A stretch of DNA of 64,000 nucleotides, taken from contig CALFSK010000068.1 in assembly GCA_937916845.1 (NCBI GenBank), positions 101,806 through 165,805 on the forward strand. Reading direction: 5' to 3'. Positions 44,362-57,259 of this stretch are shown one piece after another. Under the pieces are notes generated by a model. That model saw nothing but the letters and a program-made list of their open reading frames with translations. It was not told the DNA's origin and did no database searches. The DNA comes from an uncultured Lactobacillus sp. GTDB lineage: Bacteria > Bacillota > Bacilli > Lactobacillales > Lactobacillaceae. Position 1 is the stretch's first letter; the number at the start of each line of letters is the position of its first letter. A program made the position numbers and the translations under genes.

Positions 44362-46071
<1,710 letters not shown>

Positions 46072-46136
46072 TTGTAACGGTTCAATCGTTGCATGTTGAC
46101 TAAAAAATGCGTACACTTAATCATTAGTGGATGCGG

Positions 46137-46175
46137 AAATCACCTAGTTTCGGCAACTTAGAAACTAGGTGATTT
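46137..46175 (+). terminator. Hairpin between proS and polC
   Basis: A perfect 15-bp stem AAATCACCTAGTTTC / GAAACTAGGTGATTT with only a short T stretch after it; a weak or partial terminator. Confidence 0.65.
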
Positions 46176-46207
46176 TAGTTAGGTATTGAATCAAAGGAGG
46201 AGCACGT

Positions 46208-49200
46208 GTGAGCTTAAATCAGCAAGAAATGTTTGAGAAACTCCTCGAACAAATTGAGATGCCGACGGGGCCAGATTTTGAAGACGCAGCCGTCACGAAG
46301 TTAACGGTTCACCAGGCGTCTAAGGTTTGGGAGTTTCACCTGCATTTCCAACACGTATTGCCATACACGCAATTTATGACGTTCCAAAACAAATTGCAGA
46401 TGGCGTTTAAAGACATTGCCCAGGTCACCATGGCGGTTCAAACCGATGACCAGGAGATCGATTCGCGGGCGTTGGCCGACTATTGGGAATGGATCGTACA
46501 AAATAGCGGAATTGCCTCTCCGTTAGTCCAGTCGCTTTGCAATAGCAACGTGCCTTCGTTAGACGATGGCCGGGTCATCCTGTTAGCCGAAAATGAAGTG
46601 ATTCAGAATTTTTTGACTAATCAGGCCCTCGGTCCAATTGAAAGTACCTATCACCGGCTCGGTTTTCCGAAGTTTTCGATTCATACGATGATTGACGAAA
46701 CCGCGTCGCAGGCTAAAATACAAGAGTTCCATGCCCAGAAGGCCAAATCGGATCAAGCGTTGGCCCAAAAGGCGGAAGCAGCCATTAAAAAGGCCAATGA
46801 AAAGCGGGCTAAGCAAGCCGATGCGCCAGCGCCAGTGGATGGTCCGGTTCAATTAGGTAAACAGATTAACCCGCAGGAACCGGCTAAGCAGCTGGTTCAA
46901 ATTACCGAAGAAGAACGCTCAGTGATTGTTGAAGGTTACGTTTTTGACATGGAAGTCCGGACGTTACGTTCACAACGACAACTGTTAATTTTGAAAATTA
47001 CGGATTACAGCTCGTCAATGGTCGTTAAGAAGTTCTCCCGTAACGCCGATGATGAGGCCCAGTTTGCGGCACTCAGTACTGGGATGTGGGTTCGGGTGCG
47101 TGGCTCCGTACAAGAAGATAGCTTCATGCGGGATTTGACGATCAACGCTTACGACATTAACGAGACCAGCCATGCGAGTCGCCAAGATAAAGCCCCAGCT
47201 GACGAAAAGCGGGTCGAACTGCACGTGCATTCCAACATGAGTACGATGGACGCGACGAACAGTGTCAGCGACTACGTCAAGCAAGCGGGAAAATGGGGGA
47301 TGCCGGCGATTGCCATTACCGACCATTCTGGTGCGCAAGCCTTTCCTGAAGCTTTTGCCGCGGGTGAAAAGAATCACGTCAAAATTTTATACGGTGTCGA
47401 AGCCAACATGGTCGACGACGGTGTGCCGATTGCTTATAACGATGCACCGAATGACTTAAAAGAATCAACGTACGTGATCTTTGATACTGAAACGACGGGA
47501 CTATCCGCGATTTACGACCGGGTTATCGAACTTTCAGCGGTGAAGATGGAAAAGGGAAACGTGATCGATCAGTTTGAAGAATTTATTGATCCCGGGTTTC
47601 ATTTATCTGCGCAAACCACCAATTTGACCAGTATCACCGATGAAATGGTGCGGGGCTCGAAATCAGAGGAAGAAGTCTTTCGACTATTCCGTGAATTTTA
47701 CGGCGACGCCATTATCGTTGGGCATAACGTGACGTTTGATATGGGCTTCATGAATACCGGTTACGCCCGGCACCACATGGAAGCTATTACCAATCCAATC
47801 ATTGATACGTTAACGCTAGCCCGCTGGTTATACCCGGATTTCCGGCGCTACACGTTGGATTCACTGTCCAAAAAATTCAACGTTAACTTGGAACACCATC
47901 ACCGGGCAATCTACGATGCGGAATCGACGGGACATTTGAACCACATCTTTTTAAAGGATGCGGAAGAACGTTACGGCGTACAACGGCATAATCAATTGAA
48001 TGACCATATGAGTGAAAACGGGGCGTATAAACACGCCCGACCGTTCCACGCGACCTTGTACGCAACGACGCAAGCGGGATTAAAGAACCTATTTAAAATC
48101 GTCTCACTATCCAACGTTCAGTACTTTGCGGGTGTGCCACGGGTCCCACGTAGTGTTTTGAACAAGTATCGCGATGGCATCTTGGTGGGATCTGCTTGTC
48201 ATAACGGTGAAGTCTTTACGGCGATGATGCAAAAGGGGCGGGCTGAAGCAAAACAAAAGGCCGGTTACTACGACTTTTTGGAAGTCCAACCTAAGGGCAT
48301 CTACGCTGACTTGATTGAAAGTGGCTTGATTGCAGATAATAAGCACTTAGAAGAAATTATTAAGAACATGGTTGACTTGGGTCACGAACTTAATATCCCG
48401 GTTGCCGCAACTGGGGACGTCCACTACTTGAATAAAGAGGACAAGATCTACCGGACGGTATTGATTAAATCGCAACCAAAGATCGCGTTAGGGCGTAAAC
48501 GGACTGAATGGCCCGACGCGCACTTCCGCACGACCGATGAAATGCTGAACGATTTTCGCTTCTTAGGCGAAGAGACGGCTCATGAAATTGTGGTAGATAC
48601 GCCTAGAGCGATTGCGGACCGGTTCGAATACGTTCGTCCCGTGAAGGATAAGTTGTATACGCCACGAATGAAGGGTGCCGAAGCCGAAATTAAGCAATTG
48701 ACGATGGACCGGGCGCACGCCTGGTACGGCGATCCGTTACCAGAGATTGTTCAGGCGCGGGTAGATAAAGAATTAAAGAGTATCATCGGCAACGGGTTCT
48801 CGGTTATTTATCTGATTGCCCAACGACTTGTGTTTAAGAGTAATAAGGACGGGTACTTAGTTGGTTCTCGTGGGTCCGTTGGGTCCAGTATCGTGGCGAC
48901 GTTGTCCGGAATTACTGAAGTTAATCCGATGCCACCCCATTACCGGTGTCCAAATTGCCAGTATTCAAAATTTTATACAAATAATGAATTCGGTTCGGGT
49001 TACGATTTACCACCAAAGGACTGCCCTAAGTGTGGCACGAACATGGTGCGTGATGGGCAAAACATTCCTTTCGAAACCTTCTTAGGGTTTTATGGGAATA
49101 AGGTGCCTGATATTGATTTGAACTTCTCTGGGGACTACCAACCAATCGCCCATAACTATACCAAGGTCTTGTTCGGTGAAAAGAACGTGTACCGTGCGGG

Positions 49201-50527
49201 GACGATTGGGACGGTGGCTGACAAGACCGGTTATGGTTATGTCAAAGGCTACGAACGGGATACGGAACAAAATATCCGAACGGCTGAAATCGACCGTTTA
49301 GCTAAAGGGATGACCGGCGTTAAACGGACGACCGGACAACATCCGGCCGGAATTATCGTTGTGCCCGACTACATGGACATTTACGATTTTACGCCGGTTC
49401 AATACCCGGCCGATGATCAAACGGCGGCTTGGCAAACGACCCACTTTGATTTCCATTCGATTCATGACAACATTTTGAAGATCGATATTTTAGGGCATGA
49501 TGACCCGACGATGATCCGGATGCTGCAAGATTTGTCGGGAATCAAACCGGAAAGTATTCCACCGGTCGATCCCAATGTCATGAAGATATTCTCGAGCCCT
49601 GAAGTTTTAGGCGTAACGGAAGACCAAATCTTTTCGAAAACGGGGACCCTTGGGATTCCTGAATTCGGGACCCGGTTCGTCCGGGGAATGTTGGAAGAAA
49701 CGCACCCATCGACCTTTAACGAATTGCTACAAATTTCGGGGCTTTCCCACGGAACCGACGTGTGGTTAGGAAACGCCGAAGAACTGATCAAAGATGGGAC
49801 GGTCACGTTGGCCGAAGTTATTGGGTGTCGTGATAACATCATGACCGACTTGATTCACTACGGAATGGAATCTGATATGTCTTTCCAAATTATGGAACAC
49901 GTGCGGAAAGGCCGGGGGATTCCTGATGAGTGGCAACAGGCCATGAAGGATGCCAACGTGCCCGACTGGTATATCGAGTCGTGTTTGAAGATCAAGTACA
50001 TGTTCCCACGGGCGCATGCCGCGGCCTACATTTTAATGGCGTTGCGGGTGGCTTACTTCAAAGTTTACTTCCCACTGGTTTACTATTCCGCTTACTTCTC
50101 CGTTCGGGCTGACGATTTTGACCTGGTTGCAATGGCCAATGGTAAGGACGCTACTAAGGATGCTATGAAAGTGATTACCGATAAAGGGATGGACGCTTCC
50201 GCTAAGGAAAAGAACCTCTTGACGGTGTTGGAGCTAGCAAACGAAATGTTGGAACGGGGCTTTAAGTTTAAGATGGTCGATCTTTATAAGTCGGATGCGT
50301 CGGACTGGCTAATTGACGGCGATACGTTGATTGCGCCGTTCCGGGCAGTCCCTGGCTTAGGCTTAAACGTTGCCAAACAGATCGTCGCCGCCCGGGCTGA
50401 CAAGCCGTTTCTATCTAAGGAAGATTTGTCAAAACGGGGCAAGGTTTCCCAAACGTTGATCGACTTTATGACGGAAAACGGTGTTTTAAGTGATTTGCCG
50501 GATGAAAACCAATTGTCGTTGTTTTAG
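46208..50527 (+). CDS. polC: DNA polymerase III PolC (Gram-positive replicative polymerase)
   Basis: A 1439-residue replicase. Seen in order: N-terminal domain, a charged helical linker (about 175-200), OB fold (about 235-320), PHP domain ([15 protein letters not shown], about 338), an inserted DnaQ-type 3'-5' exonuclease ([16 protein letters not shown], about 425), a zinc finger (CPNCQ...CPKCG, about 915-945) and the polymerase core. It ends in NQLSLF, a beta-clamp-binding motif. GTG start behind AAAGGAGG. Confidence 0.97.
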   Translation: MSLNQQEMFEKLLEQIEMPTGPDFEDAAVTKLTVHQASKVWEFHLHFQHVLPYTQFMTFQNKLQMAFKDIAQVTMAVQTDDQEIDSRALADYWEWIVQNSGIASPLVQSLCNSNVPSLDDGRVILLAENEVIQNFLTNQALGPIESTYHRLGFPKFSIHTMIDETASQAKIQEFHAQKAKSDQALAQKAEAAIKKANEKRAKQADAPAPVDGPVQLGKQINPQEPAKQLVQITEEERSVIVEGYVFDMEVRTLRSQRQLLILKITDYSSSMVVKKFSRNADDEAQFAALSTGMWVRVRGSVQEDSFMRDLTINAYDINETSHASRQDKAPADEKRVELHVHSNMSTMDATNSVSDYVKQAGKWGMPAIAITDHSGAQAFPEAFAAGEKNHVKILYGVEANMVDDGVPIAYNDAPNDLKESTYVIFDTETTGLSAIYDRVIELSAVKMEKGNVIDQFEEFIDPGFHLSAQTTNLTSITDEMVRGSKSEEEVFRLFREFYGDAIIVGHNVTFDMGFMNTGYARHHMEAITNPIIDTLTLARWLYPDFRRYTLDSLSKKFNVNLEHHHRAIYDAESTGHLNHIFLKDAEERYGVQRHNQLNDHMSENGAYKHARPFHATLYATTQAGLKNLFKIVSLSNVQYFAGVPRVPRSVLNKYRDGILVGSACHNGEVFTAMMQKGRAEAKQKAGYYDFLEVQPKGIYADLIESGLIADNKHLEEIIKNMVDLGHELNIPVAATGDVHYLNKEDKIYRTVLIKSQPKIALGRKRTEWPDAHFRTTDEMLNDFRFLGEETAHEIVVDTPRAIADRFEYVRPVKDKLYTPRMKGAEAEIKQLTMDRAHAWYGDPLPEIVQARVDKELKSIIGNGFSVIYLIAQRLVFKSNKDGYLVGSRGSVGSSIVATLSGITEVNPMPPHYRCPNCQYSKFYTNNEFGSGYDLPPKDCPKCGTNMVRDGQNIPFETFLGFYGNKVPDIDLNFSGDYQPIAHNYTKVLFGEKNVYRAGTIGTVADKTGYGYVKGYERDTEQNIRTAEIDRLAKGMTGVKRTTGQHPAGIIVVPDYMDIYDFTPVQYPADDQTAAWQTTHFDFHSIHDNILKIDILGHDDPTMIRMLQDLSGIKPESIPPVDPNVMKIFSSPEVLGVTEDQIFSKTGTLGIPEFGTRFVRGMLEETHPSTFNELLQISGLSHGTDVWLGNAEELIKDGTVTLAEVIGCRDNIMTDLIHYGMESDMSFQIMEHVRKGRGIPDEWQQAMKDANVPDWYIESCLKIKYMFPRAHAAAYILMALRVAYFKVYFPLVYYSAYFSVRADDFDLVAMANGKDATKDAMKVITDKGMDASAKEKNLLTVLELANEMLERGFKFKMVDLYKSDASDWLIDGDTLIAPFRAVPGLGLNVAKQIVAARADKPFLSKEDLSKRGKVSQTLIDFMTENGVLSDLPDENQLSLF

Positions 50528-50684
50528 CGTAAATGAGCGTTATTTAAGGCTTGAAAAGGACTTTTTAAAAGAAAATTGTAAAAAGATCCTAATTTTTTGC
50601 GGATAATTCTCATGAAAATGCCAGTATCAGGGATGGGTTTAAGCCCCGATAGTTGCTAAAATATCGCGTATAAACGGCGTAGAG

Positions 50685-50713
50685 TTGCGGTTTCATCATA
50701 ATTATGGTAGTAT
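50685..50713 (+). promoter_or_regulatory. Possible promoter of the rimP-nusA-infB operon
   Basis: TTGCGG at 50685-50690, 17 bases, TAGTAT at 50708-50713; a modest match. Confidence 0.45.
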
Positions 50714-50729
50714 ATGAGTGTAATTTAAA

Positions 50730-50766
50730 ACTCGTTAACGAGTGAGCAGCGATGCTCACTCTTTTT
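50730..50766 (+). promoter_or_regulatory. Leader attenuator before rimP
   Basis: The palindrome ACTCGTTAACGAGT (50730-50743) overlaps a terminator stem GAGTGAGCA / TGCTCACTC (50740-50761) followed by TTTTT. The two hairpins share GAGT and cannot both form, as in antitermination switches. Confidence 0.6.
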
Positions 50767-50796
50767 ATTGGACTAATCTGAATAGGAGGCGCAATC

Positions 50797-51273
50797 GTGA
50801 GCAATAATGTTGTTGAGACGATTCAGCCGATCGCGAATACGATCGTCACTGCTCATCAATTTGAACTCGTTGATGTAGAATTTGTCCGGGAGGGCCAGAG
50901 CTGGTACCTGCGGATTTATATCGATAAACCAGGCGGCATTAACATTGAAGAATGTGCGATGGTTAGTGATGAATTAAGTGAAAAGTTAGATACAATGGAT
51001 CCGGACCCAATCCCCCAAGCCTACTTCTTAGAAGTGTCGTCACCTGGCGCGGAACGGCCATTAAAAAAGGAAGCCGACTATCAAAATGCTGTCGGCAAGT
51101 ACGTCCACATCGGCTTGTATCAAAAACAAGACGGTAAAAAAGTTTTCGAAGGTGACTTAAAAGAAGTTACGCCGGATACTTTGACACTGGATTACTTGGA
51201 TAAGACGCGTCACAAGACTGTTACGATTGACCGGAAGCAGATCTCACAAGCCCGCTTAGCGGTGAAGTTCTAA
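50797..51273 (+). CDS. rimP: Ribosome maturation factor RimP
   Basis: A 158-residue 30S assembly factor. The N-terminal domain has [20 protein letters not shown] and [20 protein letters not shown]; the C-terminal SH3-like domain ends [20 protein letters not shown] start behind AGGAGGCG. First gene of the conserved rimP-nusA-rnpM-L7Ae-infB-rbfA operon. Confidence 0.96.
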   Translation: MSNNVVETIQPIANTIVTAHQFELVDVEFVREGQSWYLRIYIDKPGGINIEECAMVSDELSEKLDTMDPDPIPQAYFLEVSSPGAERPLKKEADYQNAVGKYVHIGLYQKQDGKKVFEGDLKEVTPDTLTLDYLDKTRHKTVTIDRKQISQARLAVKF

Positions 51274-51293
51274 ATTGACGAAGGAGTTTACTT

Positions 51294-52502
51294 ATGAGTA
51301 AGGAATTATTAGGGGCTTTAGACACCCTTGAATCAGAAAAAGGCATCAAAAAAGAAGTTGTCATCGATGCTTTGGAAGCGGCGTTAGTTTCCGCCTACAA
51401 GCGTAACTATGGCCAAGCGCAAAACGTTGAAGTTGACTTTGATCAAGTTAAGGGTAATATTCATGTTTATGCAGTTAAAGAAGTCGTTGAAGATGTCTTT
51501 GACTCCCGTTTGGAAGTTAGTTTGCAAGATGCATTAGCCATTAACAAGGCTTACGAAATTGGCGATGACATTCGTTTTGAAGTCACACCTAAAAACTTCG
51601 GTCGGATTGCAGCCCAAACGGCTAAACAAGTTATTATGCAACGGGTTCGTGAAGCGGAACGGGGCATTATCTACGACGAATACAGCCAGTACGAAAATGA
51701 AATCGTCACGGGTGAAGTTGAACGTCAAGATAACCGATTTGTTTACGTTAGTTTAGGAAAAGTTGAAGCGGTTATGGGTCGTTCTGACCAATTACCAGGT
51801 GAAACTTACCGAATTCACGATAAAATCAAGGTTTACGTTTCTAAGGTTGAAAATGCGACTAAGGGACCTCAAGTATTCGTCTCACGGACCGCACCAGACT
51901 TATTGAAACGATTATTTGAACAAGAAGTTCCTGAAATCTTTGATGGCATCGTTGAAATTGTCTCGATTGCTCGTGAAGCTGGGGACCGTGCCAAGGTTGC
52001 TGTTCGTTCAAATAACCCTAACGTTGACCCAGTCGGAACCTGTGTGGGTCCTAAGGGACAACGGGTCCAAACGATCGTTAACGAATTACACGGCGAAAAC
52101 ATGGACATCGTGGAATGGACTGATGATACGGCCGTCTTTATCGCCAACGCGTTAAACCCAGCTGAAGTTTTGGATGTCATCTTTGATCCTGAAAACGAAC
52201 GCGGTTGTACCGTGGTTGTGCCAGATTACCAATTATCATTAGCTATCGGTAAGCGGGGACAAAACGCACGTTTAGCTGCGAAATTGACTGGTTTTAAGAT
52301 TGATATTAAATCTGAAACCGAAGCATCTGATATAATGGAAGCAAACCCTGAGAACGTTGCGCAAGCTGAAACGGGAAATGAAGCCCCTGTTGATGACGAG
52401 CAAGCGGAATCAGAAGTCAGTGACGACGTCGTTAGTGACGCAGCTGATGCTGAAGCAACGTCCGAAGCAGACGAACCAACTTCTGCCGATGACGCCGAAT
52501 AA
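51294..52502 (+). CDS. nusA: Transcription factor NusA
   Basis: A 402-residue termination/antitermination factor. The N-terminal RNAP-binding domain (1-130), S1 domain (about 133-200) and two KH domains (GPKGQRVQTIVNEL, then AIGKRGQNARLAAKLTGFKI) are seen. An acidic Ala/Asp/Glu-rich tail (about 345-402) replaces the repeats of E. coli NusA, as in other lactobacilli. NusA may act on the leader hairpin of its own operon. Confidence 0.97.
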   Translation: MSKELLGALDTLESEKGIKKEVVIDALEAALVSAYKRNYGQAQNVEVDFDQVKGNIHVYAVKEVVEDVFDSRLEVSLQDALAINKAYEIGDDIRFEVTPKNFGRIAAQTAKQVIMQRVREAERGIIYDEYSQYENEIVTGEVERQDNRFVYVSLGKVEAVMGRSDQLPGETYRIHDKIKVYVSKVENATKGPQVFVSRTAPDLLKRLFEQEVPEIFDGIVEIVSIAREAGDRAKVAVRSNNPNVDPVGTCVGPKGQRVQTIVNELHGENMDIVEWTDDTAVFIANALNPAEVLDVIFDPENERGCTVVVPDYQLSLAIGKRGQNARLAAKLTGFKIDIKSETEASDIMEANPENVAQAETGNEAPVDDEQAESEVSDDVVSDAADAEATSEADEPTSADDAE

Positions 52503-52533
52503 GTAAGCAAAGTAACTAAAGGAGGTCTGGGAT

Positions 52534-52833
52534 ATGAAAAAAAGAAAAGTGCCGTTACGCAAGGACATCGTAACGGGTGAGATGCATCCCAAGAAAGACT
52601 TAGTCCGGGTTGTTAAGAACAAGCAAGATGAGGTGTCTGTTGACGCTACCGGTAAAAAGCCGGGACGGGGTGCCTACATTGCCCTTGATGTGAAAGTTGC
52701 CAAGCGTGCCCAAAAGGAGAAGACCTTTGATAAGGCCTTTGGAATTAAGGTTGGCGCGGACTTTTACGACGAGTTAGTGGCTTACGTTGATCATCAACAA
52801 GCCCGAAAGGAACTCTTCGGTAATGACGCCTAA
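52534..52833 (+). CDS. rnpM: RNase P modulator RnpM (YlxR, DUF448)
   Basis: A 99-residue basic RNA-binding protein: KKRKVPLRKDIVTGEMHPKK and GKKPGRGAYIALD are the DUF448 motifs. Bacillus YlxR binds RNase P RNA and modulates it. AAAGGAGGT precedes the ATG. It overlaps the next gene by 11 bases. Confidence 0.93.
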   Translation: MKKRKVPLRKDIVTGEMHPKKDLVRVVKNKQDEVSVDATGKKPGRGAYIALDVKVAKRAQKEKTFDKAFGIKVGADFYDELVAYVDHQQARKELFGNDA

Positions 52834-53128
52834 TCAAGCTTGTTTAAACCTGCTGGGCCTATCGCGGCGTGCCAGAAAACAGATTGCCGGTGAAGGGTTG
52901 ACCCTTGCCGCAATCCGTAACCAATCGGCCAAACTCGTGTTTATTGCGAGTGATGCCGGTCCCACGACTGCCAAGAAGTTCCATGATAAGGCCCAATCTT
53001 ATGATGTTCCAGTGATCGATACCTTTACTAAAGCGGAATTAAGTGCCGCATCAGGCAATCAACGGACGGTAATTGCAATTACCGACCGCGGATTTGCCAG
53101 AAAAATGGTCGCGATCATGACAAAGTAA
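52823..53128 (+). CDS. L7Ae/YlxQ-family RNA-binding protein
   Basis: A 101-residue protein of the L7Ae/L30e/Gadd45 fold that binds kink-turn [20 protein letters not shown] near the start and [15 protein letters not shown] in the middle are typical. ATG at 52823 is chosen inside the end of rnpM; a start at 52787 would add a non-family extension. Conserved position between rnpM and infB. Confidence 0.92.
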   Translation: MTPNQACLNLLGLSRRARKQIAGEGLTLAAIRNQSAKLVFIASDAGPTTAKKFHDKAQSYDVPVIDTFTKAELSAASGNQRTVIAITDRGFARKMVAIMTK

Positions 53129-53142
53129 AGGAGGGTGAAGAT

Positions 53143-55779
53143 ATGGGGAAAAAGCGAATTTATGAATTAGCGAAGGAGCTCAACGTCCCGAGTAAACAGT
53201 TGATCGCGCAAGCGCAACAGTTGGGATTCTCCGTCAAAAATCATATGTCGACACTCGGTGACACCGAAGCGAGCCAATTAAAGGGTGCTACTTCGGGCGC
53301 CACCCATCCTAATCCTAAAGCTACAACGGCTAGTAACACTGGCCGCGTTGCGCCTAGCGCAGCGAAAACTGTGACACGAACTGCTAATCAGCAGCAATCC
53401 AACTCGCGTCATCAACAGAGTGGTGATTCTTTGAATAATAATCGTAATAATAACAATAATCAGAGTCGGTCGAACAATAGTCAAAGTCGTTCCAACAATA
53501 CGAATCGTTCTAGTAACGGTAGTAGCCGGACGACAAACAGCACCCGGAGTACTAGTAACAACACCAACCGGAGTAGCAATACGAGCCGACCAAATAGTAA
53601 TAACAGCAACCGGTCGAACAACAGCCAGAACCGTTCTAACAACAGTCAGAATCGTTCGAACAATGGTCAAAACCGGTCCAATAATAGCCAGAACCATTCC
53701 AACAATGGTCAAAATCGTTCGAACAACAGCCAGAACCATTCTAATAATGGTCAAAACCGTTCAAACAGTTCACAAAATCGTTCCAGCAACGGTAACAGTA
53801 GTAACCGGAGCAGTTCGACAACGAACAGTTCACGTAACGGGAGCGGCCGGTTTGGTGGTGGATTAGGTAGCAACAATAACAACGGTGGCGGTAGCCGTTA
53901 CCGTGGTAACAACAACAACCGTCGGCGTAACAACCGCAATAACCGTGGTCGTAACAACAAGAACCAACGGATTCGCCAAGTAAGCAACAAGCCTGTCTCT
54001 GTTCGTAAGGACAAGCCGTTACCAGAAACGTTGGTTTACACGGTTGGTATGAACGCACAGGATCTGGGTAAGATTTTGCACCGTGAACCAGCTGAAATTA
54101 TCAAGAAGTTGTTCATGTTAGGTGTTGCGGTTAACCAAAACCAATCATTGGATAAAGAAACCATCGAAGTCTTAGCGGCTGATTATGGTATCGATGCCCA
54201 AGAAAAGGTTCAAGTTGACGTGACCGACTTGGATAAGTTCTTCGATGACGAAAACAAGAACACCGAAAACTTAGAAACCCGGGCACCAGTTGTTACCGTC
54301 ATGGGTCACGTTGACCATGGTAAGACGACGTTGCTTGATAAGTTACGTCATACGCACGTGACTGCGGGCGAAGCCGGTGGGATCACGCAAGCAATCGGTG
54401 CTTACCAAGTTAAGCACGATGGCAAGACGATCACTTTCTTGGATACACCAGGACATGCGGCCTTCACTGAAATGCGGGCGCGTGGTGCTGATATCACTGA
54501 TATCACCGTGTTAGTTGTTGCGGCCGATGACGGTGTGATGCCACAAACGATCGAAGCTATCAACCATGCGAAGGCGGCTAAGGTGCCAATTATCGTCGCT
54601 GTTAACAAGATTGATAAGCCAGGTGCTAACCCGAACCATGTGATGGAACAATTAACCGAATACGGTTTAATTCCTGAAGACTGGGGTGGCGATACGATCT
54701 TCGTCCAAATTTCGGCTAAGTTTGGTAAGAACTTAGATGAATTATTGGATATGATCCTATTACAAGCCGAAGTGCTGGAATTAAAGGCCAACCCTAAGCA
54801 AAATGCTGCTGGGTCTGTCTTGGAAGCTAGTTTGGATCGTGGTAAGGGGTCAACGGCAACCTTGTTAGTTCAACAAGGGACGATGCACGTTGGTGACCCA
54901 ATCGTTGTTGGGAATACTTACGGTAAAGTTCGGACCATGACAAATGATCATGGAAAACGAATTAAGGAAGCCGTTCCATCAACCCCAATTGAAATTACTG
55001 GGTTAAGTGATGTGCCAGATGCTGGGGATCGGTTCGTAGTCTTTGACGACGAAAAGACCGCTCGTGATGCTGGTGAACAACGTGCTAAGCAAGCCTTAAT
55101 GGACGAACGGAAACAGACGAACCACGTAACGCTTGATAACCTGTTTGATTCAATGAAACAGGGTGAATTGAAGGAAGTCGACGTTATCATCAAGGCCGAC
55201 GTTCAAGGTTCCGTTGAAGCGTTAGCTGGTAGTTTACGTAAGATCGAAGTCAAGGGCGTTCGGGTTAACATTATCCATACTGCTGTTGGGGCCATTAACG
55301 AAAGTGATGTTGCCTTAGCAGAAGCAAGTAACGCCATTATCATCGGGTTTAACGTTCGACCAACGCCACAGGCTAAGTCACAAGCTGACACTGATGACGT
55401 GGACATTCGTTTGCATCAAGTCATCTACAACGCAATCGATGAAATCGAAAGCGCGATGAAGGGGATGCTTGAACCTAAATACGAAGAAAAGATTACTGGT
55501 CAAGCCGAAATTCGTGAAATCTACAAGGTTTCGAAGATTGGTACGATCGGTGGTGGGATGGTCACTGATGGTGTCATCCACCGCGAATCTGGTGTTCGGG
55601 TTATCCGTGACGGTGTCGTTATCTATGATGGTAAGTTAGCAAGTCTACGTCGTTTCAAGGATGACGTTAAAGAAGTTAAACAAGGCTTTGAACTTGGTTT
55701 GCGGATTGAAGACTACAACGACATTAAAGTGAACGATGTAATTGAAGCTTATGTCATGAAGGAAGTTCCGATTGAATAA
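53143..55779 (+). CDS. infB: Translation initiation factor IF-2
   Basis: An 878-residue GTPase that brings fMet-tRNA to the 30S subunit. An N-terminal IF2_N helix pair ([20 protein letters not shown]) is followed by a very long low-complexity Asn/Ser/Arg region (about residues 65-290), then a second IF2_N. The G domain (about 380-550) has [23 protein letters not shown] and VNKIDK. Domains II-IV follow. Residues 156-218 are a tandem array of a 7-residue unit (NRSNNSQ). The linker is species-variable; the rest is canonical. Confidence 0.97.
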   Translation: MGKKRIYELAKELNVPSKQLIAQAQQLGFSVKNHMSTLGDTEASQLKGATSGATHPNPKATTASNTGRVAPSAAKTVTRTANQQQSNSRHQQSGDSLNNNRNNNNNQSRSNNSQSRSNNTNRSSNGSSRTTNSTRSTSNNTNRSSNTSRPNSNNSNRSNNSQNRSNNSQNRSNNGQNRSNNSQNHSNNGQNRSNNSQNHSNNGQNRSNSSQNRSSNGNSSNRSSSTTNSSRNGSGRFGGGLGSNNNNGGGSRYRGNNNNRRRNNRNNRGRNNKNQRIRQVSNKPVSVRKDKPLPETLVYTVGMNAQDLGKILHREPAEIIKKLFMLGVAVNQNQSLDKETIEVLAADYGIDAQEKVQVDVTDLDKFFDDENKNTENLETRAPVVTVMGHVDHGKTTLLDKLRHTHVTAGEAGGITQAIGAYQVKHDGKTITFLDTPGHAAFTEMRARGADITDITVLVVAADDGVMPQTIEAINHAKAAKVPIIVAVNKIDKPGANPNHVMEQLTEYGLIPEDWGGDTIFVQISAKFGKNLDELLDMILLQAEVLELKANPKQNAAGSVLEASLDRGKGSTATLLVQQGTMHVGDPIVVGNTYGKVRTMTNDHGKRIKEAVPSTPIEITGLSDVPDAGDRFVVFDDEKTARDAGEQRAKQALMDERKQTNHVTLDNLFDSMKQGELKEVDVIIKADVQGSVEALAGSLRKIEVKGVRVNIIHTAVGAINESDVALAEASNAIIIGFNVRPTPQAKSQADTDDVDIRLHQVIYNAIDEIESAMKGMLEPKYEEKITGQAEIREIYKVSKIGTIGGGMVTDGVIHRESGVRVIRDGVVIYDGKLASLRRFKDDVKEVKQGFELGLRIEDYNDIKVNDVIEAYVMKEVPIE
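53608..53796 (+). repeat. 21-bp coding tandem repeat in infB
   Basis: Nine consecutive 21-base units encode variants of NRSNNSQ ([21 protein letters not shown]). Codons differ between copies, so the amino-acid pattern is better conserved than the DNA. It keeps frame whatever the copy number. Confidence 0.9.
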
Positions 55780-55804
55780 GCACCTTAATTGGGAGGTAAA
55801 CTAG

Positions 55805-56158
55805 ATGGCACAACATTATCGAGTTGGTCGGCTAGAACAAGAAATTCAACGCGAAGTCGATGATATTTTGTTAAAGCGTGTCCGTGATCCCCGGGTTGCG
55901 GGACTCACCATTACTGGTGTGACCGTAACGGGTGATTTACAGCAAGCCACCATTTATTACAGTATTTTATCTGACAAAGCGTCGGATGGTGAAAAGACGG
56001 CAGCTGGCCTGGAAAAGGCGAAGGGCTTAATTCGGAGTGAATTAGGTTCCCGGCTGAGCATCTATAAAACACCAGAACTCATTTTTGAACGGGACCATTC
56101 TGTTCAATATGGGAGTCATATCGACGAACTAATCAATAATTTAAAACGTCAGGATTAG
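55805..56158 (+). CDS. rbfA: Ribosome-binding factor A
   Basis: A 117-residue KH-fold 30S maturation and cold-adaptation factor. RVGRLEQEIQREVDDILLKR at the start and TPELIFERDHSVQYGSHIDEL at the end are typical. It is the last gene of the rimP operon, 25 bases after infB, with a terminator. Confidence 0.97.
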   Translation: MAQHYRVGRLEQEIQREVDDILLKRVRDPRVAGLTITGVTVTGDLQQATIYYSILSDKASDGEKTAAGLEKAKGLIRSELGSRLSIYKTPELIFERDHSVQYGSHIDELINNLKRQD

Positions 56159-56170
56159 CCTGATGACCTT

Positions 56171-56202
56171 AAGCTGCCACGAATTTTCGTGGCAGCTTTT
56201 TT
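56171..56202 (+). terminator. Terminator of the rimP-rbfA operon
   Basis: AAGCTGCCACGA pairs perfectly with TCGTGGCAGCTT, followed by six T. Confidence 0.93.
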
Positions 56203-56233
56203 AGGTTCTAGTGCCAGTTGTCAAACTAAATTG

Positions 56234-56272
56234 TTGACAATAAAGTAACAACTAGTTAATATAATAGTTGTG
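56234..56272 (+). promoter_or_regulatory. Promoter and operator of the NmrA-like gene
   Basis: TTGACA at 56234-56239 with TTAATA 17 bases on, or TATAAT at 56260 (20 bases). ACAACTA (about 56248-56254) and TAGTTGT (about 56265-56271) form an inverted repeat across the -10, a likely repressor site. Confidence 0.55.
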
Positions 56273-56320
56273 CTTAATAAAACAACAAATAACGGTTTAA
56301 AAGAAAGAAGACGTTTAATT

Positions 56321-57181
56321 ATGAAATACGCAATTTCAGCAGCAACTGGTCATTTTGGTCAAATCGTCATCAATGAACTTTTGAAGACGGTAGCACCGTC
56401 CGACGTCATCGCAATTGTCCGGAACCCTGAAAAAGCAGCAAAGGTCCTTCCAACGGCAATCACGGTTCGCCAAGCCGATTACACGGATGAACCTGCGCTA
56501 GAACAGGCCCTGACCGGTGTTGACCGCTTCCTGTTTATTTCATCAGTACCAGGTGGTGCCATTTCACGGGAACAACAACATCAAAACGTCGTTACGGCTG
56601 CCAAAGCAGCTGGTGTCGGCTACATTGCCTACACGAGTTTTGCTAAAGCGGACACGGCCAAATCTGCGTTATCCACGGATCACGTTTTTACTGAAAAACT
56701 GATCAAGGATAGTGGGATGGCCTATTCATTCTTACGTAACGCTTGGTACTTGGAAAATGAAACATCTTACTTACAAGCTGGTGCCGCTGGAAAAGATGCC
56801 ATTTACGCGGCTGGTGATGGCAAGATCAGTTTTGCATTGGAGCGGGAGTACGCCGTTGGTGCGGCGAAGGTCTTATTGTTGGCAGATCCAAAGGCAGTCT
56901 ACGAATTTGGTGGGCAACCACGTTCGTACGCGGACTTAGCCCAAGCAATCAAACGGGCAACGGGGCGTGACGACTTCCAGTTCAAATCAGTTAGTCCCGC
57001 TGAGTATCAACAAGCCCTGATTGCTGGTGGTATGGATGCTAACATGGCGCCAGTGATGGTTGGCATGCAAACGATGATGGCCGATAATGAATTAAGTGTC
57101 AGTCCTGACGACTTAGCGACAGTCTTGGGCCACCCGTTAACCCCAATCGAAACGGCAATTAAGGAAATCTTAGCGCGGTAA
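56321..57181 (+). CDS. NmrA/QorB-like NAD(P)H-binding oxidoreductase
   Basis: A 286-residue Rossmann protein. Cofactor motif SAATGHFGQIVINELL (about residues 4-19), IVRNPEKAAKV after strand 2, and an atypical SDR core (FLRNAWYLEN) match the NmrA-like quinone oxidoreductase group (QorB/YtfG). It probably reduces quinones or senses NADP(H). The ATG at 56321 is favoured because family proteins begin MKYAISAATG; an upstream frame from 56270 overlaps the promoter. An Rrf2 regulator follows. Confidence 0.85.
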   Translation: MKYAISAATGHFGQIVINELLKTVAPSDVIAIVRNPEKAAKVLPTAITVRQADYTDEPALEQALTGVDRFLFISSVPGGAISREQQHQNVVTAAKAAGVGYIAYTSFAKADTAKSALSTDHVFTEKLIKDSGMAYSFLRNAWYLENETSYLQAGAAGKDAIYAAGDGKISFALEREYAVGAAKVLLLADPKAVYEFGGQPRSYADLAQAIKRATGRDDFQFKSVSPAEYQQALIAGGMDANMAPVMVGMQTMMADNELSVSPDDLATVLGHPLTPIETAIKEILAR

Positions 57182-57259
57182 CTTATGATTAGCTGTCAAC
57201 GGCATCTTCGGGTACAATGAATAAAGATTAAAATGGGTTACAGGGGAGGTGCTCGTTGC

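Noticed and set aside
53278-53754. 158-codon minus-strand ORF (and others) inside infB
   Set aside because: It is the mirror of the repetitive Asn/Ser region. Low-complexity sequence leaves antisense frames open. No ribosome site or family match.
53608-53796. Regular 21-base repeats resembling a CRISPR array
   Set aside because: There are no unique spacers, the units are contiguous, and they lie in frame in infB.
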